Origin: JAIFWC01 sp035688135
GTDB taxonomy: Bacteria > Patescibacteriota > Saccharimonadia > Saccharimonadales > UBA10212
DNA length: 11,799 nucleotides
Assembly (NCBI GenBank): GCA_035688135.1
Contig: DASSNG010000049.1
Location: 1 to 11,799, forward strand
Direction: 5' to 3'
In this document: positions 1 through 5,598 of the stretch, piece after piece
How positions within the stretch are numbered: position 1 is the stretch's first letter
How the letters are laid out: each line of letters begins with the position of its first letter
Notes under the pieces: model-generated
The model's input: only the letters and a program-made list of their open reading frames with translations
Database searches by the model: none
What the model was told of the DNA's origin: nothing
Program-made: the position numbers and the translations under genes

Positions 1-357
1 GGTAAGGTGGCCGCCATGGTCAAGCTTCATCCCCATAACCGTGTCGCCGGGCTCCAGCCAGGCGAAGTAAACCGCCACGTTTGCCGGGGCGCCGGAATGC
101 GGCTGCACGTTGGCGTGGTCGGCTTTAAAAATTTTCTTGGCGCGGTCGATGGCCAGTTCTTCAAGAGGGTCGGTAAAATCCTGCCCTCCGTAGTAACGGC
201 GATGCGGATAACCCTCTGAGTATTTATTTGTAAATACGCTGCCCAGAGCATCCAGCACATCGCGGCTGACATAGTTTTCGCTGGGTATCAGTTCCAGGCC
301 TTCGCGCTGACGCTTCTCCTCGGAAGCGATCAGCCTCGCCACATTCTTATCATCCAT
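1..357 (-). CDS. glyA: Serine hydroxymethyltransferase, N-terminal part (cut by window edge)
   Basis: PLP enzyme of the cytoplasm that converts serine plus tetrahydrofolate to glycine plus 5,10-methylene-THF, the main entry of one-carbon units. The visible 119 codons stay open to the window edge. They contain IPSENYVS, NKYSEGYPHRRYYGG and HANVQPHSGAPAN, which are signature N-terminal blocks of the SHMT family. The PLP-binding lysine lies in the missing C-terminal part, so activity cannot be judged. The ATG at 357-355 is chosen because a strong Shine-Dalgarno GGAGG (366-370, minus strand) lies 8 nt upstream. It follows mraY on the same strand after about 106 nt and may be co-transcribed with it or have its own promoter. 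Functionally it belongs with folD and the 5-formyl-THF cyclo-ligase further right. The family call is secure. Confidence 0.96.
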   Translation of the reverse strand, partial: MDDKNVARLIASEEKRQREGLELIPSENYVSRDVLDALGSVFTNKYSEGYPHRRYYGGQDFTDPLEELAIDRAKKIFKADHANVQPHSGAPANVAVYFAWLEPGDTVMGMKLDHGGHLT

Positions 358-365
358 CTCAAAAA

Positions 366-370
366 CCTCC
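366..370 (-). promoter_or_regulatory. Shine-Dalgarno site of glyA
   Basis: GGAGG on the minus strand, 8 nt before the glyA ATG. It shows that canonical Shine-Dalgarno initiation exists in this genome, in contrast to the many genes here whose start codon directly follows a -10-like hexamer. Confidence 0.7.
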
Positions 371-463
371 CATTAATTTACATAGCCAAAATAGGGAGAA
401 TCGCTATAACATCCCTTAATATTATCAATTTAGACGACCGCGCGAAAATAAAAAACGCGGGAT

Positions 464-1489
464 TCAGTAAACGTAGCCGCCAATCAGAGCCAGAACGACT
501 CCTATGGCCGCCATAACCTGGCCTATCACCCAGAAGCGCATTGTTACCTTGGTCTTGGGCCACCCCAGAGCTTCAAGGTGATGGTGCAGCGGTGCCGAAA
601 TGAAAATCCGGCGGTGGAAGATTTTTTTAGACATTATCTGCAGCAGGCTTGACCCGGCTTCAGCGACAAAGACAATACATATGAGCGGCAGGAGCACCAG
701 GGTATTAGTAAGCATCGCTACTACACCGAGCGAAGTACCTAAGGCGAATGAGCCGACGTCGCCCATAAAGAATCGTGCCGGAGGGATATTGAACCAGACA
801 TAAGACAATAAGGCTCCGACGACGGTCATGCAGAACGCCGAAATCCCGTAGTTGCCCTGAAGGGCGGCGATTACGCCGAACGCGCTGTAAGCGCTTACGG
901 ATAATCCCCCGGCCAGACCGTCCAGCCCATCGCTTATATTTACGGCGTTACCCGTGCTTACCAGCACCAGTACGAACAGAGGTATAATCCCCCACCCTAA
1001 AGACACATCGTTAAAGTACGGCAGATGCACGGAGTTATACCCCAGCTTGTAATAGAAGAACCAAGCGCCGATTATGGCGACGGCCGTTATCATGGCGAAC
1101 TTTATTGGGGCTCGCAAGCCTCTGACGCTGGAATCCTTACCTTTCACATTGATGAAATCGTCAATCAGGCCAACCGCCCCGCCGCCGATAAAAGCCGCCA
1201 GCGGCAGCCATGTCTGGCTGCGGTTCAGGTTGAAAAAAACGGTCACGAACGTAACCGCCGCCAGCATTATCAAGCCGGCCATCATCGGCACGGTCCTTTT
1301 AATCCGCAGCTTCGCGATAACCTGGAGCTCCTCGCCGGTAACCGAATGAGTCCGTGGACGCCGCCACAGCTTATATTTGAAGGCGAAATGGGTGTATACG
1401 GGCGTCAGTACCGTGGCCACCAGAAAACTAAGCAGGGATAGTAATAATATCTTGGTTGTCTGGTGGCCGAGTTGCTCGATTGTTAACAT
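464..1489 (-). CDS. mraY: Phospho-N-acetylmuramoyl-pentapeptide-transferase
   Basis: Integral membrane enzyme that transfers phospho-MurNAc-pentapeptide from UDP to undecaprenyl phosphate, giving lipid I. The 341-residue length is close to the usual bacterial MraY (about 320-360). Visible signatures are the paired aspartates at 110-111 (LIDDFINVKG), the NISDGLDGLAGG block at 184-195, FMGDVGS at 241-247 and the cytosolic APLHHHLE at 299-306, plus about ten hydrophobic segments. All catalytic aspartates expected for the family are present. The ATG is supported by AGGAA (1494-1498, minus) 4 nt upstream and by an extended -10-like TGnTAAACT further up. It is transcribed divergently from the zeta-like kinase and lies upstream of glyA. 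It is not inside a dcw cluster, although murA, murI and murD all lie in this window. Confidence 0.97.
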   Translation of the reverse strand: MLTIEQLGHQTTKILLLSLLSFLVATVLTPVYTHFAFKYKLWRRPRTHSVTGEELQVIAKLRIKRTVPMMAGLIMLAAVTFVTVFFNLNRSQTWLPLAAFIGGGAVGLIDDFINVKGKDSSVRGLRAPIKFAMITAVAIIGAWFFYYKLGYNSVHLPYFNDVSLGWGIIPLFVLVLVSTGNAVNISDGLDGLAGGLSVSAYSAFGVIAALQGNYGISAFCMTVVGALLSYVWFNIPPARFFMGDVGSFALGTSLGVVAMLTNTLVLLPLICIVFVAEAGSSLLQIMSKKIFHRRIFISAPLHHHLEALGWPKTKVTMRFWVIGQVMAAIGVVLALIGGYVY

Positions 1490-1518
1490 GTGGTTCCTGT
1501 GTTTTTGCGGGTGGTTTC

Positions 1519-1527
1519 AGTTTAACA
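1519..1527 (-). promoter_or_regulatory. Candidate extended -10 for mraY
   Basis: On the minus strand this reads TGTTAAACT, an extended -10 (TGnTAAACT). It would give a leader of about 23 nt containing the AGGAA Shine-Dalgarno. No clear -35 was found. It lies back to back with the kinase promoter at 1579 in a 102-nt divergent intergenic region. Confidence 0.35.
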
Positions 1528-1578
1528 TACGCATAAATGCTTTATTAATAAGTTTTATCCATTTGGCCGCCAAGCAGG

Positions 1579-1584
1579 TAAAAT
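1579..1584 (+). promoter_or_regulatory. -10 hexamer directly upstream of the zeta-like kinase
   Basis: TAAAAT lies 7 nt before the ATG at 1592, so transcription would start at about the first base of the start codon. No convincing Shine-Dalgarno is present; only AGGG lies between. No -35 consensus was seen. It is one of several such arrangements in the window. Confidence 0.5.
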
Positions 1585-1591
1585 AGGGTTA

Positions 1592-2185
1592 ATGATGGCA
1601 CATGATACCCAGACCGCCCACCCAATCGCCATATTTATCAGGGGCTTGCCGGGCAGCGGCAAATCATACCTGGCGGAAGCTTTGGCGGCAGCCATAGGCA
1701 ATGAAAAAGCCGTTAATCTTGACCCTGACGCGACTGACTATTCAAGCGAAGAATACGCCGAGCACGCCAAGGCGATGACCGCGGAAGGGGTAGACGCTCA
1801 GCTCCATCCATATAGGTTTCTTAGAGCTAAGGCCTATGACGCCATCGAGGCAAACAAGATAATCATTTGGAACCAGCCATTTACCAACCTGGAAATCTTC
1901 AATAAGATGGTTGCCCGGCTGCAGGACCGCGCCGCCGAATGCCACACCCGGCTGCCGATGCTCGTAGTGGAAGTCGAGGTAGATAGCGCCACGGCCAAAG
2001 ACCGCGTAAAGGCCAGGAAGTCGCGGGGCGGTCATGGACCTTCTGATAATACTTTTCAGCAGCGCGTGAACGACTACAGCAGCTTTGAGGATGAAGGGTA
2101 CGAAGTGGTGAAAGTAAATGGTCAGGATGATGTGGAAAAATCAGTGGCGGTGATAATGCACGCCTTAGATGATTTGTCCGTATAA
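1592..2185 (+). CDS. Zeta-toxin-like / AAA_33 P-loop kinase
   Basis: A 197-residue cytoplasmic P-loop kinase. Residues 18-25 form a Walker A motif (GLPGSGKS) directly after the first beta strand, followed by an acidic NLDPDATD segment (42-49) where zeta-type kinases have their catalytic or substrate-binding aspartate. An arginine-rich lid (KDRVKARKSRGG) lies near residue 135, with another arginine about 12 residues on. This order is typical of the zeta toxin/AAA_33 kinases, but the protein is shorter than classical zeta toxins (about 250-290 residues). The substrate cannot be read from sequence. Known zeta toxins phosphorylate UDP-GlcNAc, the MurA substrate, and the next gene, 45 nt downstream, is an Xre-MurA fusion. 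Alternatives are a polynucleotide or small-molecule housekeeping kinase. A second ATG at 1595 could also be the start; the first fits the -10 spacing equally well. Confidence 0.8.
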   Translation: MMAHDTQTAHPIAIFIRGLPGSGKSYLAEALAAAIGNEKAVNLDPDATDYSSEEYAEHAKAMTAEGVDAQLHPYRFLRAKAYDAIEANKIIIWNQPFTNLEIFNKMVARLQDRAAECHTRLPMLVVEVEVDSATAKDRVKARKSRGGHGPSDNTFQQRVNDYSSFEDEGYEVVKVNGQDDVEKSVAVIMHALDDLSV

Positions 2186-2211
2186 ATTAAACTAGCCATT
2201 TATACCAACTG

Positions 2212-2220
2212 TGATATCAT
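2212..2220 (+). promoter_or_regulatory. Extended -10 upstream of the Xre-murA gene
   Basis: TGATATCAT fits an extended -10 (TGnTATcAT). The hexamer ends 10 nt before the ATG at 2231, implying a leader of about 4 nt. A GGAG at 2224-2227 lies only 3 nt from the ATG, too close for ideal Shine-Dalgarno use. This suggests that the fusion gene can be transcribed independently of the kinase. Confidence 0.5.
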
Positions 2221-2230
2221 CTTGGAGTAA

Positions 2231-3754
2231 ATGTCACATACAAACGAGCAGATAGGCGTTTTAATTTCTCAAATCAGACAAGAGCGCGGCCTTACACAGG
2301 CTGAATTCGCACGCCGCCTGGGCACTAGCCAGTCGGCCGTTAACCGTATAGAGCATGGCAATCAGAACCTTAGCCTGGATACTCTTGGACGTATCAGCGA
2401 CGTATTAAACAAACAGTTGATTTCGCTTAGCGGCAGCGCCGTGAATCTGCGGATAGAAGGCGGCCATGAACTGAGCGGCGAAATCGAACTTAAGACTTCA
2501 AAGAACGCGGCTGTAGCAATCTTGTGCGCAAGTTTATTGAATAAGGGTACCACCAAGCTTAAGCGGGTAGCCAGGATAGAAGAGGTCAACCGCATCGTAG
2601 AGGTTATGACCAGTATCGGCGTCCAGGTGAAGTGGCTCCCGGGTAATGACCTGGAAATCAAACCCCCCGCAAAACTTAACCTTGCGAGCATGAACAAAGA
2701 AGCGGCGCGCAAAACCCGCAGCGTCCTGATGCTGCTGGGACCCCTGATGCATGAATATAGTGAGTTCAAAATCCCTTACGCGGGAGGCTGCAAACTGGGG
2801 ACAAGAACAGTAGCCCCGCATCTTTACGCTTTGGAGCCGTTTGGCGTAAAAGTCGTAGCCCACGACAAGCACTACAACGTAACAGTCCGCCGGGCCGAAC
2901 CGCCCGAACGGGTGGTGTTATATGAGCAGGGTAACACTGTTACTAACAATATCCTGATGGCAGCTTCTCGCGCCCAGGGGACCGTAATCATCCAGTCGGC
3001 CAGCGCGGATTATATGGTCCAGGACCTGTGCCTTTTTTTGCAAAAACTTGGCGTCAAGATAGACGGATTTGGCTCAACTACCCTTACCGTAAAAGGAGTA
3101 CCGAGCATCAAGAAAAACGTCGTTTACGAACCTACGGAAGACCCGATTGAGGCCATGATGTTCATTACGGCCGCCATAACCACTAACTCAAAAATTACCA
3201 TAAGACGGGTGCCGGTAGATTGGATAGGGCTGGAGCTGCTCAAACTTCAGAAGATGGGCGTGAAGCTTGATATCGGAGAGCGCTACAAAGCCGCCAATGG
3301 CGTGGTCGACCTGGCGGATATCACAGTGCACAAACATAACGGTGCGCTCAAAGCTTTAGAGGAGAAAATCCACCCTAACTTATGGCCCGGCATCAATCCT
3401 GATAATGTGCCTTATTTTGTGCCGATAGCCGCTGTCGCTCGCGGACGTACGCTGATCCACGACTGGATATACGAAAACCGGGCGATTTATTTCACCGAGA
3501 TGAATAAGATAGGCGTGAATATCGAGCTGGCCGATCCGCATCGGGTATACATACAGGGGCCCACCGATTTCACGGCGGCTGATGTCGTATGCCCGCCGGC
3601 CCTGCGCCCGGCCAGCCTGTTACTGCTAGGCATGCTGGCCGCGCCGGGTATTTCGGTGCTGCGCAACGTTTACACCATTAATCGCGGGTACGAGGATATA
3701 GCCAAGCGGCTTAACAGCTTGGGAGCCCATATAACCGTGATGCACGAAGCTTAA
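2231..3754 (+). CDS. murA: UDP-GlcNAc 1-carboxyvinyltransferase with N-terminal Xre helix-turn-helix
   Basis: MurA transfers enolpyruvate from PEP to UDP-GlcNAc, the first committed step of peptidoglycan synthesis, in the cytoplasm. This copy has 507 residues against about 420 for the usual enzyme. Residues 8-63 are an Xre/Cro-type helix-turn-helix (GLTQAEFARRLGTSQSAVN) and residues about 71-507 are the MurA inside-out barrel. Catalytic positions appear intact by comparison with E. coli MurA: K91-N92 (K22/N23), R163 (R91), C187 (C115) with R192 (R120), D391 (D305), R459 (R371) and R485 (R397). The Cys also implies the fosfomycin-sensitive type. The barrel is divergent, with GGCKLGTR replacing the usual GGCxIGxR. 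I infer that the HTH allows DNA binding, possibly autoregulation, or is an antitoxin-like interaction domain. It lies 45 nt after the zeta-like kinase. Confidence 0.93.
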   Translation: MSHTNEQIGVLISQIRQERGLTQAEFARRLGTSQSAVNRIEHGNQNLSLDTLGRISDVLNKQLISLSGSAVNLRIEGGHELSGEIELKTSKNAAVAILCASLLNKGTTKLKRVARIEEVNRIVEVMTSIGVQVKWLPGNDLEIKPPAKLNLASMNKEAARKTRSVLMLLGPLMHEYSEFKIPYAGGCKLGTRTVAPHLYALEPFGVKVVAHDKHYNVTVRRAEPPERVVLYEQGNTVTNNILMAASRAQGTVIIQSASADYMVQDLCLFLQKLGVKIDGFGSTTLTVKGVPSIKKNVVYEPTEDPIEAMMFITAAITTNSKITIRRVPVDWIGLELLKLQKMGVKLDIGERYKAANGVVDLADITVHKHNGALKALEEKIHPNLWPGINPDNVPYFVPIAAVARGRTLIHDWIYENRAIYFTEMNKIGVNIELADPHRVYIQGPTDFTAADVVCPPALRPASLLLLGMLAAPGISVLRNVYTINRGYEDIAKRLNSLGAHITVMHEA

Positions 3755-3773
3755 ACCCCGGTAGCATTGCTGA

Positions 3774-3779
3774 TATAAT
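3774..3779 (+). promoter_or_regulatory. -10 hexamer of the tRNA-Gly/tRNA-Arg pair
   Basis: A perfect TATAAT, 22 nt before the 5' end of tRNA-Gly and just after the murA stop. A transcript from here would have a short leader of about 16 nt and then both tRNAs. No good -35 was seen. Confidence 0.5.
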
Positions 3780-3801
3780 TACCCCTGTCGCAAGCAGTTG
3801 T

Positions 3802-3876
3802 GCGAGAATTGTATAACGGCTAATACACCTGCCTTCCAAGCAGGAGCTGCGGGTTCGATTCCCGCTTCTCGCACCA
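3802..3876 (+). tRNA. tRNA-Gly(TCC)
   Basis: The cloverleaf folds fully: acceptor GCGAGAA/TTCTCGC, a 4-bp D stem GTAT/ATAC, anticodon stem CCTGC/GCAGG, loop CTTCCAA with anticodon TCC at 3835-3837, and T arm TGCGGG/CCCGC around TTCGATT. Discriminator A73 and an encoded CCA (3874-3876) are present. It reads GGA and probably other glycine codons by wobble. The encoded CCA abuts the next tRNA with no spacer. Confidence 0.96.
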
Positions 3877-3953
3877 GCCCCGGTAGCTCAGCTGGATAGA
3901 GCAGGAGACTTCTAAGCTCAAGGTCGCAGGTTCGAGTCCTGCCCGGGGTACCA
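3877..3953 (+). tRNA. tRNA-Arg(TCT) with a weak anticodon stem
   Basis: Acceptor GCCCCGG/CCGGGGT (first pair G-U), D stem GCTC/GAGC, T arm GCAGG/CCTGC around TTCGAGT, discriminator A and encoded CCA (3951-3953). The anticodon loop CTTCTAA gives TCT at 3911-3913, reading AGA. The anticodon stem is unusual: GGAGA (3904-3908) faces GCTCA (3916-3920), so only the central three pairs are Watson-Crick. G-A and A-G mismatches occupy both ends (27:43 and 31:39). The rest of the cloverleaf is sound, so I call it a real gene. Confidence 0.92.
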
Positions 3954-3957
3954 GGTT

Positions 3958-3963
3958 TATAAT
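3958..3963 (+). promoter_or_regulatory. -10 hexamer directly upstream of the SpoIIAA-like gene
   Basis: A perfect TATAAT beginning 4 nt after the tRNA-Arg CCA and ending 8 nt before the ATG at 3972. No Shine-Dalgarno lies in the 8-nt gap, so the mRNA should be leaderless or nearly so. Any -35 would fall inside the tRNA-Arg T arm. Confidence 0.6.
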
Positions 3964-3971
3964 ATATACAG

Positions 3972-4361
3972 ATGAAAGCGCGGACGCAGAAGTACAATAC
4001 GTTCGATAATCCTGCCGGCTTTATTGAGCAGCATTTTCTGGGGGTCCAGTCGGCGGATTCAGTCATAGCTGCCGTAGAGGAGCTGGTACGGCGTGCTAAG
4101 AAGCTTAAAATAAACAAACAGCATGTCTTTATCCTTGTAGACGTAAGCGATGTACCCAAAATAGATGTCAGCGGGAAGATGTCGCGCGCCCGTAAAGAGG
4201 CGATTAAAGCCATGAAAGATGCTGATTACGATAAAATCGCAGTTTATGGTGATACCGCGCTGCAAATTATGGTCAACACCTTAGCTCTGATTGCCGGTAA
4301 AAGGGATAAGATAAGGGTTTTTGCCAGCCGCGTAGAAGCGCTTAAATGGCTTAAGAGCTAG
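3972..4361 (+). CDS. SpoIIAA-like (STAS/SEC14-type) small cytosolic protein
   Basis: A 129-residue soluble protein without signal peptide or membrane segment. The alternating strand-helix pattern and the C-terminal segment (KIAVYGDTALQ, then RVFASRVEALKWL) match the SpoIIAA-like fold (PF11964-type), where a KxAVxG strand and a final FxxxxEALxWL helix are characteristic. This assignment comes from pattern memory and is moderately sure. STAS-like domains usually bind partner proteins or small hydrophobic ligands; no phosphorylatable serine can be assigned. The ATG is set by the TATAAT only 8 nt upstream. It is followed after 2 nt by a Crp/Fnr regulator, almost certainly in the same mRNA and translationally coupled. 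I infer a possible regulatory partner of that factor. No enzymatic function is claimed. Confidence 0.7.
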   Translation: MKARTQKYNTFDNPAGFIEQHFLGVQSADSVIAAVEELVRRAKKLKINKQHVFILVDVSDVPKIDVSGKMSRARKEAIKAMKDADYDKIAVYGDTALQIMVNTLALIAGKRDKIRVFASRVEALKWLKS

Positions 4362-4363
4362 CT

Positions 4364-4984
4364 ATGGAAGGAATATTCAAAGGCTTACCTGTGCGCAAAT
4401 TCCGCAGAGGGCAGATACTCATATATGAAGGCGACCGCATAGACCACATCCACTTATTGATAAGCGGCTATGTGAAAGTATCGAACATCCTGGCGAACGG
4501 CAGCCAAAGGACGATTATCATTTATAAGCCGGGAGAAGCTTTCCCTTTGGCCAGTTTCCTGTCAGGGGAGGGGATCGCAAGGTACTTTTATGAGTGTATG
4601 ACTGACGTGGTGGTTAAAAGGCAGCGCCAGGACAAATTCCAGCAAGCCATCAGGGGGAATCTGGAACTTGGGGAGGAGCTTATTTCGTATACCTATAGCC
4701 TGAACCAGCAGTTCATAGAAAGGATAGAAACTCTGTCGGCCCAGAGTTCCAGAGCCAAACTCTTATCACTGCTGTACTACCTTTCAAGAAAGATAGGCGA
4801 GAAGAATGGCGAAGGCATAAAACTGCCGGTACCGTTAACCTCTAAGGAAATTGCTGATATGTGCGGCCTTACCCGGGAAACGGCTTCGCTGCAGCTTATT
4901 AGACTCAGGAAAGAAGGGGTGATTTCTGGCCGGCGCTTCTTGTGCGTTAACGAAAGTAGGCTCAAGAAATTTTTCCAGGCGTGA
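4364..4984 (+). CDS. Crp/Fnr-family transcriptional regulator
   Basis: A 206-residue DNA-binding regulator. Residues about 10-95 form a cyclic-nucleotide-binding-type beta roll (RRGQILIYEGDR, then LLISGYVKVS and YKPGEAFPLASF). A long dimerization helix spans about 100-125. A winged helix-turn-helix at about 157-188 contains PLTSKEIADMCGLTRETAS, the Crp-type recognition unit. The classical cAMP phosphate-binding RxxSA signature is absent; SGEGIARYFY occupies that place. There is no N-terminal cysteine cluster for an Fe-S centre. So it is probably neither a cAMP receptor nor an oxygen-sensing FNR, and its effector is unknown. It starts 2 nt after the SpoIIAA-like gene with no strong Shine-Dalgarno, implying translational coupling. 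Its 3' end faces the sortase gene 10 nt away. Confidence 0.9.
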   Translation: MEGIFKGLPVRKFRRGQILIYEGDRIDHIHLLISGYVKVSNILANGSQRTIIIYKPGEAFPLASFLSGEGIARYFYECMTDVVVKRQRQDKFQQAIRGNLELGEELISYTYSLNQQFIERIETLSAQSSRAKLLSLLYYLSRKIGEKNGEGIKLPVPLTSKEIADMCGLTRETASLQLIRLRKEGVISGRRFLCVNESRLKKFFQA

Positions 4985-4988
4985 CTGT

Positions 4989-5024
4989 ATGGCCTTAGGA
5001 TGCCTGTAATAACCTGAAGGCCAT
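4989..5024. terminator. Stem-loop between convergent crp-like and sortase genes
   Basis: ATGGCCTT (4989-4996) is exactly complementary to AAGGCCAT (5017-5024), an 8-bp stem with a 20-nt loop that could be partly closed by further pairs. It starts just after the regulator stop codon and overlaps the end of the sortase coding region. It could serve both directions, but no T-tract follows on either strand, so intrinsic termination is doubtful. Confidence 0.3.
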
Positions 5025-5579
5025 TAAATGGCGGTACTGGAAATACTCGCCGGAACAGGTAATCAGGCTGAGGCCGGCCGGCATCCGGGCCATCTTATCA
5101 ACAATGCCTATTTTCTGGGGCGATATATCAGTACTGCCAGTGAATGTGTATTTAAAAACGTGCCCATCAGAAGTGTATACGTAGGCTGCGGCTCCAGGTT
5201 TCAGATTAACCAAAGGGCCGAATATTCCTCGGGTATCATGCCCGTAAATCAGACTCTGGCCCTGGGTATTATTTATCAAGGGCGTCTCGGCTGCATAGTT
5301 CGCGGTCGATGGCGATACCGGCCACGATTTGATGGATGGGGAATAATGCTGGGTGACAACAGCTAAATCGATACTTAGACTGGGGATGATTATCTTGGAG
5401 GGGAGGCCCTGGAGGCGCGAGCCGGGTCTAGGCCGGGAGCCTAGTATTATTTCGGCGGCTTTGGCATCGGTGGCCGCGCGGTTATGATCCAGCACGCTTC
5501 CGGCTACAGGTATCATAAGCACTGCGACAGCTACTACCAAAGGCATGAGCCTCCACTTCAAAGCTAGCAGCTGCCGCAC
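4995..5579 (-). CDS. Sortase (transpeptidase) paired with the LPNTG protein
   Basis: A membrane-anchored cysteine transpeptidase that cleaves an LPXTG-like signal and attaches the protein to the cell wall. Of 194 residues, 1-11 are basic and 12-30 form one membrane helix, leaving the catalytic domain outside. The active site is complete: His114 in IYGHDTRG, Cys175 in LSLITCSG and Arg183 in QYRHL. The short compact barrel resembles class D/E/F types, but I cannot fix the class. The GTG at 5579 is chosen because it keeps the basic N-terminus and follows the upstream stop by 19 nt. An ATG at 5546 with GGAGG 3 nt upstream is an alternative. It lies directly downstream of the LPNTG protein on the same strand, so that protein is its likely dedicated substrate. 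Confidence 0.92.
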   Translation of the reverse strand: MRQLLALKWRLMPLVVAVAVLMIPVAGSVLDHNRAATDAKAAEIILGSRPRPGSRLQGLPSKIIIPSLSIDLAVVTQHYSPSIKSWPVSPSTANYAAETPLINNTQGQSLIYGHDTRGIFGPLVNLKPGAAAYVYTSDGHVFKYTFTGSTDISPQKIGIVDKMARMPAGLSLITCSGEYFQYRHLMAFRLLQAS

Positions 5580-5598
5580 GTCGCACCCCCGCTCACAG

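Noticed and set aside
438..460. CCGCG...CGCGG inverted repeat just after mraY as an intrinsic terminator
   Set aside because: Only 5 bp with a 13-nt A-rich loop and no T-tract immediately after the stem in the mraY direction; too weak to call.
358..463. Possible riboswitch (THF or glycine type) in the leader before glyA
   Set aside because: The 106-nt gap shows no extended paired structure or conserved core that I can recognise.
1025..1441. 138-residue plus-strand frame within mraY
   Set aside because: Antisense shadow of the mraY coding region; composition and lack of motifs do not support a gene.
3779..4213. 144-residue minus-strand frame with GTPGRTRTCDLELRSLLLYP and GIEPAAPAWKAGVLAVIQF segments
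   Set aside because: Antisense translation of the tRNA-Gly/tRNA-Arg pair, continuing antisense through the SpoIIAA-like gene.
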